Shown here: piece by piece, positions 1 to 9,455 of the stretch
Layout: each line of letters begins with the position of its first letter
Position numbering within the stretch: the stretch's first letter is position 1
From: Chelydra serpentina
Taxonomy: Eukaryota; Chordata; Testudines; Chelydridae
Reading direction: 5' to 3'
Assembly (NCBI GenBank): GCA_037349315.1
Contig: JBAIAC010000156.1
Location: 1,674,001-1,738,000, forward strand
DNA: 64,000 nucleotides
Translations under genes and position numbers: made by a program
The notes under the pieces: model-generated
The model's input: only the letters and a program-made list of their open reading frames with translations
Told to the model about the DNA's origin: nothing
Database searches by the model: none

Positions 1-779
1 TGTACTCCAGAGATTGATTTGAATCTGCAGTTTATTCCATCACTGCTACAAGCCTGAGCCAAGAACTTTGCCATTACTGTATGTAATTGATTCCATTTAA
101 CCCGTTCTAGCTCTCATTTAGATTTCTTTCTTCTTATGAATAAGCCGTTCGATTTTAGATTCTAAAGGATTGGCAACAGCGTGATTTGTGGGTAAGATCT
201 AACTGGTATATTGACCTGGGTCTGGGGCTCGGTCCTTTGGGATCGGTAGAACCATTTTTCTTTTACTGGGGTATTGGTTTTCATAACCATTCATCCCCAT
301 AAGGAGTGGCATTGGTGGGGATACTGGAAAACTGGAGTGTCTGAGGGAATTACTTGTATGACTTCTGGTTAGCCAGTGGGGTGAAACCAAAGTCCTCTCT
401 GTTTGGCCAGGTTGGTGCCTTAGTAATAAAGGACACCCAGCTTTGGGCTGTGACTGCCCTGCTCTAAGCAATTTGTTCTGGATTGATACCCTCAGTAGTG
501 TCCTGCCAGAAGCCGCGTCATTACAGAAGGGTTCTACTGTGACCTCATGAGGGAGTTGGGTGCCACTATAAGACCTTGGTTGCCACAATGATCTATATGG
601 TCACATTCATATTAATAACATCACACCTTCTTGGGTCGCTAATTGACTGGTGTGAGATATTTACAATTTGGCTGTTATTTACAATTACTCGCCACGTGGT
701 TCCTGTGAAGAAATTTTAGCTGGTGGTAGTTCTCAAACCAGTAACACCAGGCTATAACACTATGAGACTAAAACAGGGT
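1..779. other. unassigned upstream DNA, no gene recognised
   Basis: A minus-strand open stretch of 129 codons (199-588) is present, and adjacent frames on the same strand are also partly open, so this may be an old protein-coding mobile element. I do not recognise the product. No splice structure, domain motif or repeat boundary could be fixed. Confidence 0.3.
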
Positions 780-1036
780 TCAAAAGATAACTAGATAAGT
801 TCATGGAGGATAAGTCCATCAATGGCTATTAGCCCTAGGGATGCAAAACCATGCTCTGTTTGCCAGAAGGTGACGAGGGGCAACATGGAATGGATCACCT
901 GAACATTACCTATTCTGTTCATTCCCTCTGGGAACTTGGCATTGGCCACTGTTGGAAGACAGGACACTGGGCTACATGGACCATTGGTCTGACCCAGTAT
1001 GGCCGTTCTTATGTCCTTATGTTCAGGCAATTCGTC
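780..1036 (+). repeat. LINE 3' end, probably CR1-type
   Basis: The stretch ends in an octamer-like tail (gttcttatgtccttatgttc). Its body matches by memory a 3' untranslated end that is very common in turtles ('gaccattggtctgacccagtatgg'-type). Only the 3' end is present, as expected from 5'-truncated LINE insertion. The subfamily is uncertain. Confidence 0.5.
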
Positions 1037-1124
1037 ACTTAGTCATACCATGTCATTCCTATTGCCTGATTGGATGACCTACCCTGTGTCACTATGAATT
1101 GTCCCGAAGTATCCAGCACGGGGG

Positions 1125-1480
1125 GCTGACTTTTATTTCCCCCCAGGGGTGCTCCATCCCCACTCTTCCCCTTTCCTGATGCCCCCACAGAGCTGCACCA
1201 CCTCTTCCTGCCTCCGCTCCAACAACACCTTGATGCCCCCACTGCTCGCTGCTCTCCACCCTCTCCCAAGTGCTTCCCCCCGCCGCCGAACAGCTGATGG
1301 GTGGCCCCTCCAAACAGCTGATCTGTGCTGCCTTCGGTGGCTCCGCTGAACAGCTGATCGGTGCCACCACCTACCAGCTGTAGCTGGGCGCTGAGCACCC
1401 ACTGCATTTTTCTGTGGGTGCTCCAGGCCCAGAGCACCCACGGAGTCGGTGCCTATGGTATCCGGCGACATTTGTCATCA
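1125..1480. repeat. unclassified interspersed repeat with short internal repeats
   Basis: The motif 'gaacagctgat' and close variants recur about four times between 1285 and 1365. A near-palindrome (gagcacccac...gtgggtgctc) lies at about 1395-1440. ORFs on both strands here are low-complexity by-products of the repeats and are not taken as genes. Confidence 0.4.
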
Positions 1481-1908
1481 CCGGGTGCTTGCTGTGGGAA
1501 TGCCAAATGGAGCTTTTCAGCCGGATTCCTTGCCTCTGCCGGTGCCCTCGGGGATAACGCATGGTGCGTGTGGCCCGTCCGCTTTCCAGGGCTGCCCTAA
1601 GAACGTGGCCTCCCTCTCCCCAATGTTCCTCAGTAACCGGAAAGTGGCCAAAATGGAAACAAAACATTTCATTTGACCTGAAACCATTTTTTCCTATGTT
1701 TTTCTTTTGCTTAGAAAATCGAAAAAATGTTCGTTTCAAGTGGATCTGAAATAATTTCCTTCTCTGATTGGCCAGCGCCCCAAACACTCTGCTGGGCGCA
1801 CAGCTCTCCTCCGAAGTCACTGAGACATTCTGAAAGCCACACCCTAGTTAGACAACGTTTTTGGTTGTATTGCCCGGCACTGGCCCTACTCCTGCAAGGT
1901 GCTGATCT

Positions 1909-1925
1909 CCCCCAGGGGGCGCTGG
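1909..1925 (+). promoter_or_regulatory. CTCF-like motif
   Basis: The sequence ccccagggggcgctgg fits the vertebrate CTCF core consensus (CC-N-S-N-AG-G/K-GGC-G/R). Only the motif is seen; occupancy is unknown. Confidence 0.4.
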
Positions 1926-1959
1926 CAACCAACCTCGACTCCCATTGCAGGACAGCTCT

Positions 1960-2225
1960 GCCAATGGTCTGTATGCTGACCCACAGCCCCACCCCCACAT
2001 TTCTGTCCTGGGCGTCCTCATTTCCACAGCTCTGGTGATGCCCCTCAATCCTGACCCACAACCCCGGCTATTCTAGCCCTGGGATTCCCCCCAACCACCG
2101 TCACTGTGGTGCCCCTCGATCTCGATCCCAGTCCTGAGCTCTGGGTAGGCAGAGTTGTGCCAATGCATCTCAATCCCACCCCACCCCCACTAGGCCAGCC
2201 TTCTAGTTCTCCAGGTACTGCTGTC
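1960..2225. repeat. degenerate minisatellite-like repeat, period about 75 bp
   Basis: Variants of 'gtgatgcccctcaatcc' recur three times with surrounding CCCA-rich sequence. The arms are diverged. No coding signal. Confidence 0.4.
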
Positions 2226-2525
2226 TGCGCCACCAACCCTCAAGTAGAGGGCGAGGCCTAGTGACAACATTCGGCGGCATCTCAGTGAGAAGCGGCAGGA
2301 GGAGGAATCACATAACAGACAGTGTGTCTAGTGGCAAACTAGAACCCCGTGAGCAGAGGGGATGAGACTGGATGGGCAAATGAACATACAGGGAGTAAAT
2401 CTCACATACGGCGAGGGCAAGATCCTCAGCGGGTGTAAGCTGGCATCACTCTTTTAACTTCAGTGAAGCTCTGCCCATTTACTCTAGCTGGGGATGCGGC
2501 CCCTAAACCTTTCCAGTTCTGAAGA

Positions 2526-3905
2526 TGCTGGGTTTTCCCTTCTGTTTGTAAACGGCATAGTTAATTGCTCGACCACACTTATGCAATATGCCCAAGACAC
2601 CAAATAACCAATCTCAGTCTGGTTTATTGCTAAAAGTCAGTAACAGTTGTGACAAAGTTCCTCCTCTACCTTGGTGAGTCCTGCGCTTATTGGCGGATTT
2701 TGATCGCCTCAGAGATCTTCCCCTCTGGTAGAACCCACAGTCAAATTCCTCCTACAGGATCAGGAGTTGGGAGGTTTGGGGGGAACCCGGGCCCGCCCTC
2801 TACTCCGGGTCCCAGGGCCCTGTGGATTTCAGTTGTCTATAGGGTTTCCTGTACCAGCTGCATGACAGCTACAACTCCCTGGGCTACTTCCCCACGGCCT
2901 CCGCCCAACACCTTATTTATGCTTACTGCAGGACCTTCCTCCTGATGGTCTGCTGATGCTTGTACTCCTCAGTCCTTCAACTCTTCTCACTCTCAACTCC
3001 TTGTGTGCCTCTTGCTCCAAGCTCCTCGCATGCAACACCACAAACTGAAGGGGGCTCCTTTTTAAACCCAGGTGCCCTGATTAGCCTGCCTGTCTTAATT
3101 GTTTCTAGCAGGTTCTTCATAATTGGCTCCAGGTGTCCTAATTAGCCTGCCTGCCTTAAATTGGTTCCAGAAAGTTCCTGCTTGTTCTAGTGCAGCCCCT
3201 GCTCTGGTCATTCAGGGAACAGAAAACTATTCATCCAATGGCCAGTATATTTGCCTTCTATCAGACTTCTGTACCCCACTTGTCTGGGTCTGTCACACAG
3301 CATATTACAAGAACAGAGGTTCAATACAACTCCAATTTCCGGGAACCCATCTCCTGCAGCAGTGCAGAATTTGCCTTACAAAGAAGGCTTGTGTCCAAGG
3401 TCACACCTCTGAAGCTGTCCTTTTATACCCAACTTGTTAACAAGGACAGAGGTACTGTATGCATCCTCTGAGGCTTGTCTTAACCTATCGTCTTTCTACC
3501 TTGTTTTTCTGGTACCATACGGTACCCCTTAGCTCTTTGTTCTGGACTCAGGAATTCCAAGAGCGAGATGCACCTCCTCGGCTTGTCCCATGTATATTGT
3601 CCTTATCTTTGGGACACTCCAGTGAGAGCAACTCCCTGCCTGTTACTACAGTAGAACACCCATATGTGCTGAACCTTACAGTTTTTGTAGCTAATGCAAG
3701 ATATCCTGGGATACTTAGCATAGGTGAACAAGACTATAGAAAGACACAGGCCACCATTCCAGGCCATGTAACTGCTAGAGGTGTGTATACAATAGAATGT
3801 TATACGCATTAAGCACATACGATCCATATTAATATATGTAATTTGAATCATACCTATTGATCATGTGATATATTAGCCTGGCATATATGGGTGAACACTT
3901 CAGAA
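2526..3905 (-). mobile_element. LTR-like element, copy 1 (interrupted by a solo LTR)
   Basis: The flanking parts 2526-2647 and 3298-3905 match, in inverted orientation, the element at 16018-18598. The shared ends are 'ctgggttttcccttctg' on one side and the complement of 'ttctgaagtgttcacc' on the other. On the minus strand an AATAAA lies about 100 bp before the end, as in the R region of an LTR. TG/CA termini and a target duplication could not be fixed, so LTR status is inferred. Confidence 0.5.
2648..3297 (+). mobile_element. solo LTR nested in the older element
   Basis: The sequence begins tgtgacaaag and ends ctgtcaca, so it has TG...CA ends with short inverted complements. It splits the older LTR-like element: the two flanks join up when compared with its relative at 17.7/18.5 kb. 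It has no coding region. The flanking duplication looks imperfect (acagt / acagc) and is not claimed. Confidence 0.6.
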
Positions 3906-4136
3906 ATAGTGGCCTTCCTCCCCCATCCAGCTAGGGAGCTCCCTGCCCCCTGGTCAATTCTGGGGTCGGGATTATTGGGGGACAGAGCTAATTGGAGGGG
4001 AAAGGCCTCATGTCTGTGACCTCCGTGACATAATTGTAGCCTTAACCATGAGAAAACTCCTACCCCAGAATATATTGGGCAGTATCCTTTGCCTCAGTTT
4101 CTCCCCTTGCGGTGTGAAAGTCCAACAAATTCTCCC
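3906..4136. repeat. fragment of a non-autonomous repeat
   Basis: The stretch 'gtctgtgacctccgtgacat' near 4012 is the same kind of terminal sequence as 'gacttccatgacctctgtgacag' near 18455. It suggests a remnant of the repeat family seen at 17750-18470. No coding potential. Confidence 0.35.
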
Positions 4137-5856
4137 TTAACCTGCCTTTGCCCTTTCCCTCCCCTGCACCCCACTCACCAAAACGTCACTTTTTAAAGAT
4201 GTCTTTTTGCCTCTCACTTCTTCTTTTACTTTGTTCTTTAGCCATGGTGGCACTTTCTTGGTTCTCTTACTATGTTGTTTAATTTGGGGTATGCATTTAA
4301 ATGGAGCCTCTATTAAAGTGTCTATAAAAAGTTTCCATGCAGCTTGTAGAGATTTCACTTTCAGAACTGTACCGTCTAAGTTCTCTTTAACTAACTTCCT
4401 CATTTTTGTGTAGTTCCCCTTTCTGAAATTAAATGCTCCCGAGGTAAGCAGCTGTGGCGTTCCCCCCACCCAAGGATGTTAAATTTAATTATATCCTGGT
4501 CATTATTACCAGCGGTTCAGCTACATTCACCTCTTGGCCCAGATCCTGTGCTCCACTTAGGACTAAATGAAGAATTGCCTCTCCTCTTGTGGGGTCCAGG
4601 ACTAGGTGCTCCAAGAAAAAGTCATTTAAGATGTCAAGAAACTTTATCTCTGCATCCCGTCCTGAGGTGACATGTACCCAGTCAATATGGGGCCAGTTGA
4701 AATCCCCCATTATTACTGAATTCTTTATTGTTATAGCCTCTCTAATCTCCCTGAGCATTTCACAGTCACTATCACTATCCTGGTCAGGTGGTCAGTAGTA
4801 TATCCCTACTGCTATGTGATTATTCGAGCATGGAATTACTCTCCATAGAGATTCCATCATACAGTTTGGTTCACTTAAGATTTTCACTTCATTTGACTCA
4901 ACGCTTTCTAGTGCCTCTCCCCCACCAGCACGACCTGTTCTGTGCTTCCGATATATTTTGTGCCCTGGTACTACTTATGTCCCATTGATTATCTTCATTC
5001 CTTCAAGTTTCTGTGGTGCCTGTTATATCCATAACCTCATTTAATACAATGCACTCTAGCGCACCTATCTTATTATTTAGACTTCTCTCATTTGTATATA
5101 GGCACTTTAAAAACGTGTCACTTTTTAGCTGTCTGCCATTACATGATGTAATTGACTGGGACTCTTTTTCATTTGGCTGTTTCTCATCAGATCCTACCTT
5201 CTTATCACCTTCCATCCTCTCCTTAGCCGCCTCCTTTCTAGGACATAGAGAATCCCATTAATAGATCCTCCCGAAGGGATGTCTCTGTCTGAACCATGTG
5301 CTCCTCTGCACTAGTCAGCTTTCCCTCAAACCTTAGTTTAAAAACCGCTCTATGACATCTTTAATTTTAAGTGCCAGCAATCTGGTTCCATTTTGCTCTC
5401 GGTGGAGCCCATCCTTCCTGTATAGACTCCCCCTTTCCCAAAAGGTTCCCCAGTTCTGAATAAATCTAACCCCCTCCTCCCTACACCATCCTCTCATCCA
5501 TGCATTGAGACCCTGCAGTATGGTCAGGTAGACAGGCAGAACGTGTGGAACTGGAAGCATTTCAAAAAATACTACCATGGAGGTCCTAGACTTCAGTCTC
5601 TTACCTTCGCACCAGACAGGCAAGTCATCGTGCGGTTCTCCTGGTAATCACAAACCCAGCTAACTATGTTTCTAATGATTGAATCCCCCTTACTATTACC
5701 TGTCTCTTATCAATAACTGGAGTTCCCTCTCCTGGAGAGGTATCCTCAGTGTGAGAGCATACCTTGGCATCCTTTGGAAGGATGTTTCCCTCTGTCCCAG
5801 TTTGATGTTCTCCTTCCCTGAGACTTTCATTCTCCTCAATAACACAGAGGCTGTTG
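4137..5856 (-). mobile_element. CR1 LINE fragment (ORF1 esterase end plus ORF2 endonuclease region)
   Basis: On the minus strand, 5333-5800 encodes the end of a CR1 ORF1 esterase-like domain (…RKDGLH…NGTRLLA…, with the D-x-x-H signature of SGNH hydrolases). The stretch 5003-5215 encodes the start of the ORF2 endonuclease (…TNERSLNNK…). The stretch 4489-4758 carries the endonuclease motif 'IMGDFNWPHIDW', and 4137-4469 the linker to reverse transcriptase (…PPWLKNKVKEEVRGKK…). The reading frame is broken by many stops and shifts. The RT domain and 3' end are missing here. It is a dead copy. Confidence 0.8.
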
Positions 5857-5874
5857 GACCAGGGATGGGGTCTC

Positions 5875-6055
5875 CTAGAACTGGAAGGACCTTGAAAGGT
5901 CATCAAGTCCAGTCCCCTGCCTTCACTAGTAGGACCAAGTACTGTCCCCTGACAGATTTTTGCCCCAGATCCCTAAGTGGCCCCCCTCAAGGATTGAACT
6001 CACAATCCTGGGTTTAGCAGACCAATTCTCAAACCACTGAACTATCCCTCCCGCA
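5875..6055 (-). mobile_element. tRNA-derived SINE with CR1-like tail
   Basis: Read on the minus strand it begins 'gggagggatagttcagtgg', an RNA polymerase III A box, followed by a B box (gagttcaatcc). It ends in the 'ttggactagatgac'-like tail seen in the copies at 32.7, 38.3 and 43.9 kb. It abuts the CR1 fragment. The tRNA of origin cannot be fixed by eye. Confidence 0.7.
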
Positions 6056-7211
6056 CTAAAGGACCCACGAAATGGACGGCCGTGTACAAACTGCTTAGGT
6101 TCTTGTCAGACACGAGTGCTTAGATGTCTTGTCAGACATTTTCCCATGACCAATGTATACGTCTAATCCCGTTGCTTTGTTTCCATCCCCCAGTTGCTCT
6201 CGAGTTGACTATAGCATTTATCCAGGTTTGAAACTCTTGGGAAATTTCAGGCTAAAATGTAATTAACCAGCTTAAGCCCCCACTCTCTGCTGTGCCCCGT
6301 CTGGGAATGGGGCCCTCAGGGAACCTTATGGGCAAGTACTACCAGTACCAGTTGCTAGTCCCTGTTCACTCTCAGTGGCTGTAAGAGGAACTGTGCAAGG
6401 AAACCGTGTGGCTGGAGGCCAGGTGTGCACAAACGTCACTGGGTGATTGGAGGCTGGGTGCTCAAAACCTGATTGATGGGGGAAGCGGGTTCACCCAAGC
6501 CTCATTGTGGGGATTGGGGGGGGCATGTAAAATCTGTTCGGGGCTGCTTTTCTCCAGTGTCTCCTCCCGCAGAGCAGAGTTCGTGCAGCTGCTGGATAAA
6601 GCATTCTCCACCAACAGCGGTTCTTCTCCCCCTCCCCCACTGCAACCTCCAGTGAAACATGAAAAACACGTAGGAAATGAAACGCACCAAAGAAAGGAAA
6701 TAAAAAGTCCACCCAGTTCCCAGCACATGCCCTCAACGTCTCCACGCCAGGCAGGCTGCACCGTTACCCTCGCTACTGCGCCCCACACTGCAAGCTTAGC
6801 TCTGCCCCCGCCAGGAACACCAGCCTTTCATCAGCCGTGGGCGCTCGGCCCTTCGACAAGTGACTCTGCCAACAGAACCAGCTATGGCACCAAACAGACA
6901 CAGCCACTAGTGCTGGGGAAGAACGGCGCTGGGGAGGGGAGCAGAGTTCAGGTCTGTGGCGTATGGGGATGTGTAACTCGGCCAGGGGTAAGCAGGGAGC
7001 CTCGCTAGCTCTTGGTGTCTGGGCTTTGCCTCCCGCTTGGCTTGTTAGTCTGGCTCCAGCGGCCTTCGCACTGAGTCTGAGCTCAGTTTCCTCAGTGTAG
7101 ATGTAGGGTCGTTTCTGACGAGCTTCCTCGTTCTCGATAAACTCCCCATTTCTAATCCCTGGGCTAGTTTTGGGCATGACTCCACACTGAGCAGGTGGCC
7201 ATTCATAATAT
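6056..7211. other. gene-poor stretch
   Basis: There is a 200-codon open frame at 6406-7008 (+) and overlapping frames on the minus strand. None has a recognisable domain or exon structure. I see no repeat boundaries. Treated as non-coding. Confidence 0.4.
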
Positions 7212-7292
7212 AAGGCCAGATCCTCAGCTGGTGTAAATGGGTGTGTGGACTCCTTTGGAATGATGCCAATTTACACCCATTGGGGATCAGGG
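7212..7292. repeat. short inverted repeat (MITE-like)
   Basis: The arms 'ccagatcctcagctggtgtaaat' and a diverged complement (atttacacccattggggatc) face each other within about 80 bp. A related single arm occurs near 2425. This fits a small palindromic interspersed repeat; the family is not identified. Confidence 0.45.
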
Positions 7293-7739
7293 AATATCTG
7301 TAGTTCTACACCGGTAACTTGTGTTTGTGAATCGAACCCTTAAGGGCACCTGCTCAGAACAGCTTTGCCGACGCTCATTCAGGACCTGGTAAGACCCACA
7401 CGTGAGAGTGATCATAGGAAGAGGAGCTTGAGTGTATTTCTTTGCCTCTCTTCACCTTGAGCTCACGGACACTGGATGGGAGGCCTGGCGAGCCCCAAGT
7501 CCTGAGCAGTCACTCCCTTGAAGAACCTGCCGTATGGGACCATCGACAAGGACCATCTGTCGGGAATCAGGGCCTGCCGCAGAGCCAGTCTCCAGGCAAC
7601 CTATCGAGTGCAGCTGGCCTGGACCAAGCTGCCTGATTGGTGGGAAGGGTCAGCAGACAGGCTCTTAAGCCCAGCAGTAGCAGTTCAGTAGCTGCTCAAA
7701 GCTTTTCCCCACAGCTGTGATAGCTCCGGCCTTGGCCCA

Positions 7740-8000
7740 GCCCTGCTCCTGCCTTGCCTGTCCCCAGGTAATCTGGTTCTGACCCTCAGCTCCGATCCCT
7801 CATCTCCAACTTCGGCTCCGACCCCAATTCTGATCCTGAATTCCGACTCCTGGCTCCTGCCCCTGGCTCTGACCCTTGGAGCTGAGATTTGTCCCCTGGC
7901 TCTGACCCACGGCTCCGGTTCTTGGCTGCCAGGTCCTGCTCTGACCACTAGACCTGACCACCCACGTCTCGCTCTCTGACACCGTCAAGCCTGGATAGTC
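7740..8000. repeat. degenerate minisatellite
   Basis: Short units of the type 'ctggctctgaccc', 'ggctccgacccc' and 'ggctcctgcccc' recur over about 260 bp. The apparent minus-strand ORFs here follow the repeat and have no domain. Confidence 0.5.
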
Positions 8001-8423
8001 ATTAGCCGCCTCTGTCATCTTCTTCCTGTGTTAACCCTGTTACTACGGCACCACCTGGAACAGGACTGATGTTCTGTCTGTGTCTCCAAGACGACAGCTG
8101 CAGACAAGAGCTTTAATCACAGCTGAGACTTGAATAACAACACCTCACGCCTAAGGAGCCACACTGTGAGCTGGATGAAGATCTGTTCTTCTGTCTGTTT
8201 TTTGTTTAGAAGAGCTACCTCTCAGAAAATGACTTAGGCATTACAGCTGCCCCACCTAAGATAACTACTTACTGCAAGACACATTAACAACCCCAGGGCA
8301 CTGACATCTCTGACCATCATGTTAGCAACTGACCACTCGGTACGGGCACCTCTTACGTTTTACTGAAAGCAGGATTAATAAGGTTAGTTGTGACCAGCTA
8401 TTTCACACCAGTTAATTTTAACA

Positions 8424-8857
8424 AGAGGGCAGGAAGAGTGGCCAGAATAGGGAAATAACAGATAAAGAATATTTAGATAAGTTAGATCTATGCAACTCAG
8501 CAGGGCCTGATCAAATTAATCCTGGAGCATTTAAGGAACTAGCTGAAGCAATCTCTGAACCATTAGCGATTATCTTCCAGAACTCTTGGAGAATGGGTGA
8601 GGTTCATAGCAAGGGGAAACTTCAAAAAAAGGAGCTGTTAGGAACGTATAGACCATAGAATCTAACTTCAATACCCAGAAAGATACTGGAACAACTGATT
8701 AGACTACCTATTTATTAAAACCTAGAGGATAATAGGTGATAAGTAATAACCAACACGGATTTGTCAAGAACAAGTCATGCCAAACAAACATAATTTTCTT
8801 CTTTCATTGGGTACAAAGTCTAGTGCATGAGGAGAAGAGGTGGACGTGATGTATCTT
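8424..8857 (+). mobile_element. CR1-type LINE, left part (split by element A)
   Basis: Translated in broken frames, this stretch shows RT-region sequence (…FVKNKSCQ…, …EFLEGI/ELAEA…-like) of a CR1-type LINE. It stops exactly at the left target duplication of element A and resumes at 13621. Several stops show it was already inactive. Confidence 0.65.
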
Positions 8858-9422
8858 TGTCACGGAGTATAGGGGAGTCCGGCCCTGCACCCCTCTTCCC
8901 CGGATTCACTGGGAGTCTCAGCCAGTCAGTAGAACAGAAGGTTTATTAGAGATGCCAGGAACACAGCCCAACCAGAGCTTGCCAGTACATCCAGGACCCC
9001 TCAGTCGGGTCCTTCCGGGGGGCAGGGAGCTTAGACCCCAGCCTGGGGCTCCCTGCATTTCGCCCCACAGCTCCAACCGGGGCAGGGAGGCCAGACCCTG
9101 TCTGCCTCTCTCCCTCTTCTCCGGCCAGTTTCCAACTCAAACCCTCTAGCCCCTCCTCCGCCTCTGTCTGCTTCCCGGGCCAGGAGGTCACCTGATCCCT
9201 TTGTTCTCACACCTTCAGCTCTCACCTTGGCCGGGCAAGGGGCCGGGCCATCTGTTGCCAGGAGACAGAGCCATTCTCTGTGTCCAGGCCTCTGCCTTCT
9301 AGGGCTTTGTAACAATCATGCACCGTTGTCCCACCACCTAGATACTCAAGCACCGCATAGGGGAAACTGAGGCACCCACACAGTACTCAGGGAAACCTTA
9401 ACTACAGTCCTAGTTCGTCACA
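8858..9422 (-). repeat. element A 3' LTR
   Basis: 565 bp, nearly identical to 13051-13615. On the minus strand it holds an AATAAA-type signal (complement of 'tttatta' at about 8940) and ends CCGTGACA against the target duplication. Confidence 0.9.
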
Positions 9423-9455
9423 TCTCTCCCCCCTTCGAGAACGAACTGGGCGGGG

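Noticed and set aside
1039..1820. Overlapping minus-strand ORFs of 92-149 codons
   Set aside because: They follow internal repeats ('DQLF' units) of an interspersed element and have no conserved protein features.
6406..7008. 200-codon plus-strand ORF
   Set aside because: No domain, Pro/Ser-rich by composition, open frames on the other strand, and no sign of an exon.
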